DNA from: Citrobacter europaeus
GTDB taxonomy: Bacteria; Pseudomonadota; Gammaproteobacteria; Enterobacterales; Enterobacteriaceae
Length of the DNA: 64,000 nucleotides
Direction: 5' to 3'
Assembly: GCA_020099315.1 (NCBI GenBank)
Contig: CP083650.1
Span: forward strand, 4,526,001 to 4,590,000
Shown here one piece after another: positions 48,040 to 58,540 of this stretch (position 1 is the stretch's first letter; every line of letters starts with the position of its first letter). A model generated the notes under the pieces. That model saw nothing but the letters and a program-made list of their open reading frames with translations. It made no database searches and had not been told where the DNA came from. Position numbers and translations under genes: made by a program.

Positions 48040-49371
48040 TTAACGGCCGTAGCCTTTCAGATTCGCCTTCTTCAATGCAGACTCGTACTGACTTGACATC
48101 ATCAGAGTTTGCACTTGAGCCATAAAGTCCATAATCACGACAACAACGATAAGCAGTGAGGTCCCACCGAAGTAGAACGGTACTTTCATTGCATCACGCA
48201 TGAACTCCGGGATCAGGCAGATAAAGGTAATGTAGAGCGCACCAACCAAAGTCAGGCGGGTCATTACTTTATCGATATACTTCGCCGTTTGCTCTCCCGG
48301 ACGAATTCCTGGTACAAATGCACCGGACTTCTTCAGGTTATCTGCTGTTTCACGCGGGTTGAAAACCAACGCCGTGTAGAAGAAACAGAAGAATATGATT
48401 GCAGACGCATAGAGTAACACATAAAGCGGTTGCCCAGGCTGCAAATACAGCGAAATTGTTGTCAGCCAGTTCCAACCAGTCCCGCCCCCGAACCATGACG
48501 CGATGGTTGCCGGGAACAGAATAATACTGGAAGCGAAGATTGCCGGGATTACCCCCGCCATATTCACTTTCAGCGGTAAATGTGTGCTCTGTGCAGCATA
48601 GACACGACGACCTTGCTGACGTTTCGCGTAGTTTACCACAATGCGGCGTTGACCACGCTCAACAAATACAACAAAGAACGTCACTGCGAATACTAATACT
48701 GCAACCAACAGCAACACGAGGAAGTGCAGGTCGCCTTGACGCGCTTGCTCGATAGTATGGGCAATGGCTGGCGGGAGTCCCGCGACAATACCGGCGAAGA
48801 TAATGATTGAGATACCGTTGCCGATACCACGTTCAGTAATCTGTTCGCCCAACCACATCAGGAACATTGTCCCTGTAACCAGACTTACAACAGCGGTGAA
48901 ATAGAATGCAAAGCCTGGGTTCATCACCAGGCCCTGCATACCAGGCATATTCGGCAGACCGGTAGCAATACCGATCGACTGGAATATTGCCAGCACCAGA
49001 GTACCGTAGCGGGTGTACTGGCTGATCTTACGACGACCAGACTCCCCTTCTTTCTTAATTTCTGCCAGCGTTGGATGAACCACCGTCAGCAGCTGGATAA
49101 TGATCGACGCCGAAATATACGGCATGATCCCCAGAGCAAAGATAGAAGCACGGCTGAGAGCACCACCAGAGAACATGTTAAACATTTCAATGATGGTGCC
49201 TCGCTGTTGCTCAAGCAGTTTGGCAAGTACAGCGGCATCAATACCAGGGATCGGAATGAAAGAGCCAATACGGAACACAATCAGCGCGCCGATTACAAAC
49301 AGCAGTCTGCGTTTCAGCTCGCCTAAGCCACCTTTGGCACTTTGAAAATCTAATCCCGGTTGTTTAGCCAT
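48040..49371 (-). CDS. secY: SecY, channel subunit of the Sec translocon
   Basis: Ten-helix inner-membrane channel that exports unfolded proteins with SecE, SecG and SecA, and inserts membrane proteins. The N terminus MAKQPGLDFQSAKGGLGEL and the plug/lateral-gate region are intact. The cytoplasmic loop between TM8 and TM9 has VVNYAKRQQGRRVYAAQ. Length is 443 residues. It lies 7 bp after rplO within the spc operon, so secretion capacity follows ribosome synthesis. Confidence 0.99.
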   Translation of the reverse strand: MAKQPGLDFQSAKGGLGELKRRLLFVIGALIVFRIGSFIPIPGIDAAVLAKLLEQQRGTIIEMFNMFSGGALSRASIFALGIMPYISASIIIQLLTVVHPTLAEIKKEGESGRRKISQYTRYGTLVLAIFQSIGIATGLPNMPGMQGLVMNPGFAFYFTAVVSLVTGTMFLMWLGEQITERGIGNGISIIIFAGIVAGLPPAIAHTIEQARQGDLHFLVLLLVAVLVFAVTFFVVFVERGQRRIVVNYAKRQQGRRVYAAQSTHLPLKVNMAGVIPAIFASSIILFPATIASWFGGGTGWNWLTTISLYLQPGQPLYVLLYASAIIFFCFFYTALVFNPRETADNLKKSGAFVPGIRPGEQTAKYIDKVMTRLTLVGALYITFICLIPEFMRDAMKVPFYFGGTSLLIVVVVIMDFMAQVQTLMMSSQYESALKKANLKGYGR

Positions 49372-49378
49372 CTGCTAC

Positions 49379-49813
49379 TTATTCCTCGATTTTACCGCCA
49401 GCAGCTTCGATAGCAGCACGAGCGCCTTTAGTAACACGCAGGCCACGAACAGTTACCGGAGTAGTGACTTCACCAGCCAGGATCACTTTCGCGAACTCGA
49501 TCTGGATACCGATAATGTTAGCTGCTTTCAGCGTGTTCAGGTCTACAACACCGCCTTCAACTTTAGCCAGGTCAGACAGACGAACTTCGGCTGTAATCGC
49601 TGCTTTACGTGAAGTGAAGCCGAATTTCGGCAGACGACGGTACAGAGGCATCTGACCACCCTCGAAACCGCGACGTACGCCACCGCCAGAACGAGACTTC
49701 TGACCTTTGTGACCACGACCACCGGTTTTACCGAGGCCAGAACCGATACCACGACCCAGGCGGCGAGCCGCTTTTTTAGAGCCTTCGGCCGGAGACAGAG
49801 TATTTAAACGCAT
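49379..49813 (-). CDS. rplO: 50S ribosomal protein L15
   Basis: Late-assembly large-subunit protein. The Gly/Lys/Arg-rich N-terminal extension (RRLGRGIGSGLGKTGGRGHK) that threads into 23S rRNA is followed by a globular domain. Length is 144 residues. It is 3 bp from rpmD and 7 bp from secY in the spc operon. Confidence 0.99.
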   Translation of the reverse strand: MRLNTLSPAEGSKKAARRLGRGIGSGLGKTGGRGHKGQKSRSGGGVRRGFEGGQMPLYRRLPKFGFTSRKAAITAEVRLSDLAKVEGGVVDLNTLKAANIIGIQIEFAKVILAGEVTTPVTVRGLRVTKGARAAIEAAGGKIEE

Positions 49814-49816
49814 CTC

Positions 49817-49996
49817 TTACTCCTCAACTTTAACCATGAAGGAAACCGCGTTGACCATACCACGAACAGCAGGAGTATCCTCGCGCTCTACGGTGTGACC
49901 AATACGACGCAGACCCAGGCCAAGCAGCGTTGCCTTGTGTTTCGGCAGACGACCGATTGCACTGCGGGTTTGAGTAATTTTAATAGTCTTTGCCAT
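49817..49996 (-). CDS. rpmD: 50S ribosomal protein L30
   Basis: A 59-residue protein with N terminus [12 protein letters not shown] and C-terminal VKVEE, identical in plan to E. coli L30. It lies between rpsE (3-bp gap) and rplO (3-bp gap). The start is ATG 49994-49996. Confidence 0.98.
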
Positions 49997-49999
49997 GGT

Positions 50000-50503
50000 T
50001 TATTTCCCCAGAATTTCTTCAACGGATTTACCACGCTTGGCAGCGACCATTTCCGGAGATTTCATATTTTCCAGACCATCGATAGTTGCACGAACCACGT
50101 TAATCGGGTTGGTGGAACCATACGCTTTAGCCAGAACGTTACGAACTCCAGCGACTTCCAGAACGGCGCGCATTGCACCACCGGCGATGATACCGGTACC
50201 TTCGGAAGCCGGCTGCATGAATACACGAGAACCCGTGTGAGTACCCTTAACCGGGTGCTGCAGGGTGCCGTGGTTCAGCGCGACGTTAATCATATTGCGA
50301 CGGGCTTTTTCCATCGCTTTCTGGATCGCTGCTGGAACTTCACGCGCTTTACCGTAACCAAAACCAACGCGACCGTTACCATCACCAACTACAGTCAGAG
50401 CTGTGAAGGAGAAAATACGACCACCTTTTACGGTTTTAGATACGCGGTTAACCGCGATCAGCTTTTCCTGCAGTTCGCCAGCTTGTTTTTCGATGTGAGC
50501 CAT
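50000..50503 (-). CDS. rpsE: 30S ribosomal protein S5
   Basis: Decoding-site protein affecting translational accuracy, with ram mutations in the family. The N-terminal double-stranded-RNA-binding fold has the loop TVVGDGNGRVGFGYGKA, and the C-terminal domain includes GTGIIAGGAMRAVLEVAG. The spectinomycin-contacting loop KTVKGGRIF is wild type. Length is 167 residues. Part of the spc operon. Confidence 0.99.
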   Translation of the reverse strand: MAHIEKQAGELQEKLIAVNRVSKTVKGGRIFSFTALTVVGDGNGRVGFGYGKAREVPAAIQKAMEKARRNMINVALNHGTLQHPVKGTHTGSRVFMQPASEGTGIIAGGAMRAVLEVAGVRNVLAKAYGSTNPINVVRATIDGLENMKSPEMVAAKRGKSVEEILGK

Positions 50504-50517
50504 CTTACACCTCTACC

Positions 50518-50880
<363 letters not shown>

Positions 50881-51414
50881 TTACTTCTTCTTAGCCTCTT
50901 TGGTACGCACGACTTCGTCGGCGTAACGAACACCCTTGCCTTTATAAGGCTCAGGACGACGGTAGGCGCGCAGATCTGCTGCAACCTGACCGATCAGCTG
51001 TTTATCAGCGCCTTTCAGCACGATTTCAGTCTGAGACGGACATTCTGCAGTGATACCCGCAGGCAGCTGATGGTCAACTGGGTGAGAGAAACCTAAAGCC
51101 AGGTTTACTACATTCCCTTTAACCGCTGCACGATAACCTACACCAACCAGCTGTAGCTTCTTAGTGAAGCCTTCGGTAACACCGACAACCATTGCATTCA
51201 GCAGGGCACGCGCGGTACCAGCCTGAGCCCATCCATCTGCGTAACCATCACGCGGACCGAAGGTCAGTGCATTATCTGCATGATTTACTGCAACAGCATC
51301 GTTGAGAGTACGAGTCAGCTCGCCGTTTTTACCTTTGATCGTAATAACCTGACCGTTGATTTTTACATCAACGCCGGCAGGAATAACGACCGGTGCTTTA
51401 GCAACACGAGACAT
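50881..51414 (-). CDS. rplF: 50S ribosomal protein L6
   Basis: Located near the GTPase-associated centre. It is a repeat of two similar domains, with the second holding the RNA-binding PEPYKGKGVRY motif near the C terminus. Length is 177 residues and the C terminus is Lys-rich. Part of the spc operon, 12 bp after rpsH. Confidence 0.99.
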   Translation of the reverse strand: MSRVAKAPVVIPAGVDVKINGQVITIKGKNGELTRTLNDAVAVNHADNALTFGPRDGYADGWAQAGTARALLNAMVVGVTEGFTKKLQLVGVGYRAAVKGNVVNLALGFSHPVDHQLPAGITAECPSQTEIVLKGADKQLIGQVAADLRAYRRPEPYKGKGVRYADEVVRTKEAKKK

Positions 51415-51426
51415 TTTTTCCTCCGA

Positions 51427-51819
51427 TTAGGCTACGTAGCAGATAATTTCGCCACCAAGACCAGCCTGGCGCGCTGCACGATCAGTCATAACACCTTTAG
51501 AGGTAGAAACAACTGCGATACCCATGCCAGCCATAACTTTCGGCAGCTCGTCTTTACGCTTATAAATGCGCAGACCTGGGCGACTGACACGCTGAATGCT
51601 TTCTACAACAGCTTTACCCTGGAAATACTTAAGAGTAAGTTCCAGTTCCGGCTTGGTGTCGCCTTCAACTTTAAAATCTTCAATAAAACCTTCTTCCTTC
51701 AGCACGTTGGCAATTGCCACTTTCAGCTTGGAGGAAGGCATGGTGACCGCAGCTTTATTCGCGGCCTGACCGTTACGGATACGGGTCAGCATATCCGCGA
51801 TCGGATCTTGCATGCTCAT
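51427..51819 (-). CDS. rpsH: 30S ribosomal protein S8
   Basis: Primary binder of 16S helix 21 and the translational repressor of the spc operon, acting at a site around the rplX/rplE junction (near 52.7 kb here). MSMQDPIADMLTRIRNGQ and the C-terminal RAARQAGLGGEIICYVA with the STSKGVMT motif are conserved. Length is 130 residues. Confidence 0.99.
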   Translation of the reverse strand: MSMQDPIADMLTRIRNGQAANKAAVTMPSSKLKVAIANVLKEEGFIEDFKVEGDTKPELELTLKYFQGKAVVESIQRVSRPGLRIYKRKDELPKVMAGMGIAVVSTSKGVMTDRAARQAGLGGEIICYVA

Positions 51820-51849
51820 CTGTCTTTACTCCCGTGATTCAATTGGTAA

Positions 51850-52155
51850 TTACCAGCTAGCCTTTTTCAAGCCTGGTACTTCACCGCGCATGGCGGCTTC
51901 ACGCAGTTTGATACGGCTCAACCCGAACTTGCCCACATAGCCATGCGGACGACCTGTTTGACGGCAGCGGTTACGCTGACGGGACGGGCTGGAATCACGC
52001 GGCAGAGACTGCAGCTTGAGAACTGCGTTCCAACGATCTTCGTCGGTCGCGTTCACATCAGAGATAATAGCTTTCAGTTCAGCGCGTTTTGCGAAGTACT
52101 TATCAGCTAAAGCTACGCGCTTTACTTCGCGTGCTTTCATTGATTGCTTAGCCAT
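51850..52155 (-). CDS. rpsN: 30S ribosomal protein S14
   Basis: Head protein of the zinc-free (C-minus) long type: 101 residues, with no CXXC pairs around RNRCRQTGRPHGYVGKFGLSR. Together with S3 and S10 it completes the 30S head. It lies 14 bp after rplE and 30 bp before rpsH. Confidence 0.98.
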   Translation of the reverse strand: MAKQSMKAREVKRVALADKYFAKRAELKAIISDVNATDEDRWNAVLKLQSLPRDSSPSRQRNRCRQTGRPHGYVGKFGLSRIKLREAAMRGEVPGLKKASW

Positions 52156-52169
52156 TCAGTAACCCTACC

Positions 52170-52709
52170 TTACTTGCGGAACGGGAAGTCAAAGGCAGCC
52201 AGCAGAGCACGGCCTTCTTCGTCAGATTTCGCAGTAGTGGTAATGGTAATATCCAAACCACGCACGCGGTCGACTTTATCGTAGTCGATTTCTGGGAAGA
52301 TGATCTGCTCACGGACACCCATGCTGTAGTTACCACGACCGTCGAAAGACTTAGCGGACAAGCCACGGAAGTCACGGATACGTGGAACAGCAATAGTGAT
52401 CAGGCGCTCAAAGAACTCCCACATGCGTTCGCCACGCAGAGTTACTTTACAGCCGATCGGATAGCCCTGACGGATTTTGAAGCCTGCAACTGATTTGCGT
52501 GCTTTGGTGATCAGCGGTTTTTGACCGGAGATTGCTGTCAGGTCAGCTGCTGCGTTATCCAGCAGTTTCTTGTCAGCGATCGCTTCACCAACACCCATGT
52601 TCAGGGTGATCTTCTCGACCCGAGGGACTTGCATGACAGAATTGTAGTTAAACTCAGTCATGAGTTTAGCGACTACTTCGTCTTTGTAGTAATCATGCAG
52701 TTTCGCCAT
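52170..52709 (-). CDS. rplE: 50S ribosomal protein L5
   Basis: Binds 5S rRNA and contacts the P-site tRNA from the central protuberance. The conserved core VPRVEKITLNMGVGEA and FDGRGNYSMGVREQIIFPEI are present. Length is 179 residues. The start region is the expected S8 operator of the spc operon. Confidence 0.99.
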   Translation of the reverse strand: MAKLHDYYKDEVVAKLMTEFNYNSVMQVPRVEKITLNMGVGEAIADKKLLDNAAADLTAISGQKPLITKARKSVAGFKIRQGYPIGCKVTLRGERMWEFFERLITIAVPRIRDFRGLSAKSFDGRGNYSMGVREQIIFPEIDYDKVDRVRGLDITITTTAKSDEEGRALLAAFDFPFRK

Positions 52710-52723
52710 CGTACTACTCCAAA

Positions 52724-53038
52724 TTACTTGATAGTTTCGCTGTTAGATTTAAAGAAACGGACTTTTTTGCCGTCTTCGAATCTAAAGCCTACACGGTCAG
52801 CCTTGCCGGTTGCCGCGTTGAAGATAGCAAGGTTAGAGATCTGAATAGCTGCTTCTTTCTCTACAATGCCGCCTGGTTGGTTCAGGGCCGGAACCGGCTT
52901 CTGATGTTTCTTAACCAGGTTGATACCTTCAACAATGACCTTGCCGGAAGACAGGACATTCTTAACTTTACCGCGTTTACCTTTATCTTTACCGGTTAAC
53001 ACGATAACTTCGTCATCACGACGGATCTTCGCTGCCAT
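52724..53038 (-). CDS. rplX: 50S ribosomal protein L24
   Basis: Assembly initiator of the large subunit, near the peptide exit. The KOW motif is near residues 7-34 (DDEVIVLTGKDKGKRGKVKN). Length is 104 residues. It lies 10 bp after rplN. Confidence 0.99.
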   Translation of the reverse strand: MAAKIRRDDEVIVLTGKDKGKRGKVKNVLSSGKVIVEGINLVKKHQKPVPALNQPGGIVEKEAAIQISNLAIFNAATGKADRVGFRFEDGKKVRFFKSNSETIK

Positions 53039-53048
53039 GATTCGCTCC

Positions 53049-53420
53049 TTAGAGTACTTCTGGTGCCAGAGAGATAATTTTCATGAACTTCTCGTTACGA
53101 AGTTCACGAGTTACCGGCCCAAAAATACGCGTACCGATAGGTTGCTCGCTGTTATTGTTTAAAATAACGCATGCATTACCATCGAAGCGAATGACAGAAC
53201 CGTCCGGGCGACGAACACCCTTCTTGGTGCGCACCACTACCGCCTTCAGCACATCACCTTTTTTGACCTTACCACGCGGAATTGCTTCCTTGATGGTGAT
53301 CTTGATGATATCGCCGACGCCTGCGTAGCGACGGTGCGAGCCACCCAGAACCTTGATACACATTACGCGACGTGCACCGGAGTTGTCGGCGACGTTCAGC
53401 ATAGTCTGTTCTTGGATCAT
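53049..53420 (-). CDS. rplN: 50S ribosomal protein L14
   Basis: Inter-subunit bridge protein, 123 residues, first gene of the spc operon. [22 protein letters not shown] and the central [20 protein letters not shown] are the family hallmarks. Its leader follows directly after the promoter and hairpin described between rpsQ and rplN. Confidence 0.99.
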
Positions 53421-53472
53421 TTTAGTGCTCCGCTAATGTCAACTACTACTGAGACCCGAAAATCAGGTCGTT

Positions 53473-53528
53473 AAAAAAGCCCCATATCGGGGGCGCGGCA
53501 TTATAACACCGCTTCAACGATATGGGTA
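53473..53528 (-). promoter_or_regulatory. spc promoter with 5' leader hairpin
   Basis: On the minus strand -10 TATAAT (53500-53505) has a weak -35 TACCCA (53523-53528) at 17 bp, as in the known spc promoter, and A/T-rich sequence upstream. The predicted transcript starts near 53493 and its first bases read GCCCCGATATGGGGC-type, forming a GCCCC/GGGGC stem (53490-53494/53479-53483) followed by six U (53473-53478). Confidence 0.8.
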
Positions 53529-53563
53529 GAAAAAATAAACGGCTCATCGCTGAGCCGTTTATT
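53529..53563 (-). terminator. Terminator of the S10 operon
   Basis: A 13-bp perfect stem AATAAACGGCTCA/TGAGCCGTTTATT with a tetraloop (53534-53546/53551-53563), followed on the minus strand by a T-run. It lies 20 bp past rpsQ and abuts the spc -35. Confidence 0.92.
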
Positions 53564-53583
53564 CGTTGAGAATGCCTACTGTA

Positions 53584-53838
53584 TTACAGAACGGCTTTCT
53601 CTACAACGCGAACCAGCGTCCAGGACTTAGTCTTGGACAGCGGACGGCATTCGCGGATTTCAACCACGTCACCAGTACCGCATTCGTTGTTCTCGTCATG
53701 TACGTGCAGTTTGGTCGTACGCTTAATGAATTTACCGTAGATCGGGTGTTTCACAAAACGTTCGATAGCAACAACGATGGATTTCTCCATTTTATCGCTA
53801 ACAACGCGACCTTGCAGAGTACGGATTTTATCGGTCAT
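53584..53838 (-). CDS. rpsQ: 30S ribosomal protein S17
   Basis: OB-fold primary 16S-binding protein, 84 residues ([20 protein letters not shown]). It is the last gene of the S10 operon, sharing one base with the rpmC stop (ATG within TAATG), so translation is coupled. A terminator follows. Confidence 0.99.
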   Translation of the reverse strand: MTDKIRTLQGRVVSDKMEKSIVVAIERFVKHPIYGKFIKRTTKLHVHDENNECGTGDVVEIRECRPLSKTKSWTLVRVVEKAVL

Positions 53839-54029
53839 TACGCACCCGCCTTCTCAGTCAGTAAAGTCTTAACGCGTGCGACGTCACGACGCACTTGCTT
53901 CAACAGGTGAGACTGTTGCAGCTGGCCACTTGCAGCCTGCATACGCAGGTTGAACTGCTCACGCAGCAGATTCAGCAGCTCGGTGTTCAGCTCTTCAACA
54001 CTCTTCTCACGCAGCTCTTTTGCTTTCAT
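53838..54029 (-). CDS. rpmC: 50S ribosomal protein L29
   Basis: A 63-residue two-helix protein at the tunnel exit, where it helps SRP and trigger factor dock. [19 protein letters not shown] and [16 protein letters not shown] are the conserved ends. It overlaps rplP and rpsQ by one base each, so the three are translated in series. Confidence 0.99.
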
Positions 54030-54439
54030 TACATCACCGTCTTAGTTACAAAGGTGGTTTTAATCGGCAGTTTCGCTGCTGCCAGCTTGAATGCTTCACG
54101 GGCCAGCTCTTCCGGTACGCCGTCCATTTCATACAGGACTTTACCCGGCTGAATCAAGGCAACCCAATACTCCACGTTACCTTTACCTTTACCCATACGC
54201 ACTGCCAGCGGCTTTTCAGTGATCGGTTTGTCCGGGAATACACGGATCCAGATCTTACCTTGACGCTTAACTGCACGGGTCATAGCACGACGTGCTGCTT
54301 CGATCTGACGGGCAGTCAGACGACCACGGCCAACAGCTTTCAGACCGAAGCTGCCGAAGCTAACATCCGCGCCAGCAGCCAGACCGCGGTTACGGCCTTT
54401 GTGCATTTTACGGAATTTTGTACGCTTTGGTTGTAACAT
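54029..54439 (-). CDS. rplP: 50S ribosomal protein L16
   Basis: Organises the A-site region of 23S rRNA. The strongly basic N terminus [19 protein letters not shown] and the [11 protein letters not shown] motif are intact. R81 in this family is hydroxylated by RoxA, and the surrounding [18 protein letters not shown] is present. Length is 136 residues. Confidence 0.99.
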
Positions 54440-54451
54440 CAGCGACGCTCC

Positions 54452-55503
<1,052 letters not shown>

Positions 55504-55517
55504 CTCTTCCTCCTACC

Positions 55518-55796
55518 TTATTTCTTCTTCGCTTTTTTATCAGCAGCGTGGCCGCGATAAGTACGAGTCGGTGCGAATTCACCCAGTTTGTGACCGACCA
55601 TTTCGTCGGAAACAAATACCGGAACGTGCTGACGACCATTATGGACAGCGATGGTCAAACCGATCATGTTAGGAAAGATCGTTGAACGACGGGACCAAGT
55701 GCGCAGGGGCTTCTTGTCTCCGCTTTCCACCGCTTTCTCTACCTTCTTCAGCAAGTGCAGGTCAATAAAAGGACCTTTCTTGAGAGAACGTGGCAT
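55518..55796 (-). CDS. rpsS: 30S ribosomal protein S19
   Basis: Head protein contacting S13 and the 50S A-site finger. [20 protein letters not shown] and [17 protein letters not shown] are conserved. Length is 92 residues. It lies 16 bp after rplB and 14 bp before rplV. Confidence 0.99.
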
Positions 55797-55812
55797 GGCT
55801 TATCCTCTAAAA

Positions 55813-56634
55813 TTATTTGCTACGGCGACGTACGATGAATTTATCAGTACGCTTGTTGCTGCGGGTCTTCTTACCTTTGGTCTGAACGCCCCACGGAGTT
55901 ACCGGGTGCTTACCAAAGTTACGACCTTCACCACCACCATGTGGGTGGTCGACTGGGTTCATCGCAGTACCGCGAACGGTAGGACGAACACCACGCCAGC
56001 GTGCAGCACCTGCTTTACCCAGAACGCGCAGCATATGCTCAGCATTGCCAACTTCGCCCAGAGTTGCACGGCAGTCTGCTTCTACTTTACGCATTTCACC
56101 AGAACGCAGACGCAGGGTGACATAAGCACCATCACGAGCAACGATCTGAACGTAAGTACCAGCGGAACGTGCCAGCTGACCGCCTTTACCTGGTTTCATT
56201 TCTACGTTATGAACGGTAGAACCAACCGGGATATTGCGCATCGGCAGGGTGTTACCTGCTTTGATTGCAGCATCAACGCCAGATTGAATCTGGTCGCCAG
56301 CTTTCAGGCCTTTAGGGGCCAGGATGTAACGGCGTTCACCGTCTTTGTACAGAACCAGCGCGATGTTCGCGGAGCGGTTCGGATCGTACTCAAGACGTTC
56401 AACAACTGCCGGGATACCGTCTTTGTTGCGTTTGAAGTCAACAATACGATAAGCCTGCTTGTGACCACCACCGATGTGACGAGTGGTGATGCGGCCATTG
56501 TTGTTACGACCACCGGATTTGCTGTTTTTTTCAACCAGCGGAGCAAAAGGTTTGCCCTTGTGCAGCTCTGGGTTGACCACTTTAACAACGTGGCGACGAC
56601 CCGGAGATGTCGGTTTACATTTAACAACTGCCAT
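55813..56634 (-). CDS. rplB: 50S ribosomal protein L2
   Basis: Essential for subunit joining and peptidyl-transferase activity. An OB fold and an SH3-like domain precede a C-terminal extension with the conserved GVAMNPVDHPHGGG-type loop (GTAMNPVDHPHGGGEG), whose histidine is implicated in catalysis. Length is 273 residues. It lies 17 bp after rplW. Confidence 0.99.
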   Translation of the reverse strand: MAVVKCKPTSPGRRHVVKVVNPELHKGKPFAPLVEKNSKSGGRNNNGRITTRHIGGGHKQAYRIVDFKRNKDGIPAVVERLEYDPNRSANIALVLYKDGERRYILAPKGLKAGDQIQSGVDAAIKAGNTLPMRNIPVGSTVHNVEMKPGKGGQLARSAGTYVQIVARDGAYVTLRLRSGEMRKVEADCRATLGEVGNAEHMLRVLGKAGAARWRGVRPTVRGTAMNPVDHPHGGGEGRNFGKHPVTPWGVQTKGKKTRSNKRTDKFIVRRRSK

Positions 56635-56651
56635 TGTATTACTCCTCCGAC

Positions 56652-56954
56652 TTACTCAGCGCCGCCGACGAAGTCCAGATTCTGGCCTTCCTTCAGGGTG
56701 ACGTAAGCTTTTTTCCAGTCGCTACGACGACCGATACGCTGTCCGTGACGTTTAACTTTCCCTTTAACTACCAGGGTGTTAACGACTTCGACTTCGACTT
56801 CAAACAGTTTCTGCACAGCAGCTTTGATTTCTGCTTTGGTCGCGTCTTTAGCAACTTTGAGAACGATGGTGTTAGTTTTTTCCATCGCAGTAGACGCTTT
56901 TTCAGAAACGTGCGGTGCGCGCAGCACTTTCAGCAGACGTTCTTCACGAATCAT
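56652..56954 (-). CDS. rplW: 50S ribosomal protein L23
   Basis: Tunnel-exit protein that docks trigger factor and [22 protein letters not shown] and the RNA-contacting [21 protein letters not shown] loop are intact. Length is 100 residues. Its start overlaps the rplD stop by 4 bp (ATGA). Confidence 0.99.
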
Positions 56955-57556
56955 GCCAGCATCTCCTCAACTTGCTTAACAGCATCAGCAGTCATTACGA
57001 CTTTGTCGAAGGCGATCAGGCTAACCGGGTCGATACCAGTTGCATCGCGTACGTCAACCTTGTGCAGGTTGCGCGCAGCCAGGAACAGGTTTTCGTCCAG
57101 CTCACCGGTGATGATCAGCACATCTTCCAGAGCCATGTCTTTCAGTTTCTGTGCCAGCAGCTTAGTTTTAGGCGCTTCTACAGAGAATGATTCGACAACG
57201 ATCAGACGATCCTGACGTACCAGTTCGGACAGAATGCTTTTCAGCGCGCCGCGGTACATCTTTTTGTTAACTTTTTGACTGTGGTCCTGTGGACGAGCAG
57301 CGAAGGTCACGCCACCTGAACGCCAGATCGGGCTCTTGATAGAACCTGAACGCGCACGGCCGGTACCTTTCTGGCGCCACGGCTTTTTGCCTGAACCAGT
57401 TACTTCAGCACGAGTCTTCTGAGCACGAGTACCCTGACGAGCACCAGCTGCATAAGCAACAACAACCTGGTGAACCAGCGCTTCGTTGAAATCACGACCG
57501 AAGGTAGTTTCGGAAACAGTCAGCGCGCTCTGCGCGTCTTTCAATACTAATTCCAT
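56951..57556 (-). CDS. rplD: 50S ribosomal protein L4
   Basis: Tunnel protein and autogenous regulator: free L4 causes transcription attenuation and translational repression of the S10 operon. The extended loop (about 45-95, [16 protein letters not shown]) reaches into the exit tunnel and the macrolide region and looks wild type. Length is 201 residues. It lies 10 bp after rplC. Confidence 0.99.
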
Positions 57557-57566
57557 TGCTATCCCC

Positions 57567-58196
57567 TTACGCCTTCACAGCTGGTTTAACGATCAGGTCG
57601 CAACCGGTCGCACCCGGAACACCACCTTTAACCAGCAGCAGGTTGCGCTCAGCGTCAACACGTACTACGTCCAGGCTCTGAACGGTTACACGTTCGTTGC
57701 CCAGCTGACCTGCCATTTTCTTGCCTTTGAACACTTTGCCCGGAGTCTGGTTCTGACCGATAGAACCCGGAACGCGGTGAGACAAGGAGTTACCGTGAGT
57801 AGCGTCCTGGGTACGGAAGTTCCAGCGCTTAACGGTACCAGCGAAACCTTTACCTTTAGAGGTACCGGTTACGTCAACTTTTTTAACGTCAGCAAACAGT
57901 TCAACGCTAATGTTCTGACCAACGGTGTATTCTTCACCATCTGCCAGACGGAACTCCCACAGGCCGCGGCCAGCTTCTACGCCAGCTTTAGCAAAGTGGC
58001 CAGCTTCCGGCTTAGTTACGCGGTTAGCTTTTTTAGCACCGGTGGTAACCTGAACAGCGCGATAGCCATCGTTAGCCAGATCTTTAACCTGAGTAACGCG
58101 GTTTGCTTCAACTTCGATAACGGTTACTGGGATAGATACGCCATCTTCAGTGAAGATGCGGGTCATACCCACTTTTTTACCGACTAAACCAATCAT
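57567..58196 (-). CDS. rplC: 50S ribosomal protein L3
   Basis: Initiates 50S assembly and reaches the peptidyl-transferase centre through a long loop. Gln-150 (in the loop GNSLSHRVPGSIGQNQTPGK) is the residue methylated by PrmB in this family. Length is 209 residues. It lies 32 bp after rpsJ. Confidence 0.99.
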   Translation of the reverse strand: MIGLVGKKVGMTRIFTEDGVSIPVTVIEVEANRVTQVKDLANDGYRAVQVTTGAKKANRVTKPEAGHFAKAGVEAGRGLWEFRLADGEEYTVGQNISVELFADVKKVDVTGTSKGKGFAGTVKRWNFRTQDATHGNSLSHRVPGSIGQNQTPGKVFKGKKMAGQLGNERVTVQSLDVVRVDAERNLLLVKGGVPGATGCDLIVKPAVKA

Positions 58197-58228
58197 TGTA
58201 TCAACCTCTCAATCGCTCGATGACCTGA

Positions 58229-58540
58229 TTAACCCAGGCTGATCTGCACGTCTACACCGGCAGCCAGGTCCAGACGCATCAGAGCATCAACGGTTTTTTC
58301 AGTTGGCTCAACGATGTCAACCAGACGCTTGTGAGTACGGATCTCGTACTGATCACGCGCGTCTTTGTTGACGTGCGGGGAGATCAGAACGGTGAAACGC
58401 TCTTTGCGGGTCGGCAGCGGGATCGGACCACGAACCTGCGCACCAGTGCGCTTGGCAGTCTCGACGATTTCCGCGGTTGATTGATCGATCAGACGATGAT
58501 CAAACGCTTTCAAACGGATACGGATTCTTTGGTTCTGCAT
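58229..58540 (-). CDS. rpsJ: 30S ribosomal protein S10 (NusE)
   Basis: Ribosomal head protein that doubles as transcription antitermination factor NusE, binding boxA RNA with NusB; the rrnD boxA elements are in this same window. [19 protein letters not shown] starts the 103-residue protein. It is the first gene of the S10 operon. Confidence 0.99.

Noticed and set aside
55651..56706. 351-codon open frame on the plus strand
   Set aside because: Antisense to rplB and rpsS/rplW, with the same codon-bias artefact; the product is Thr/Phe-rich with no known fold.
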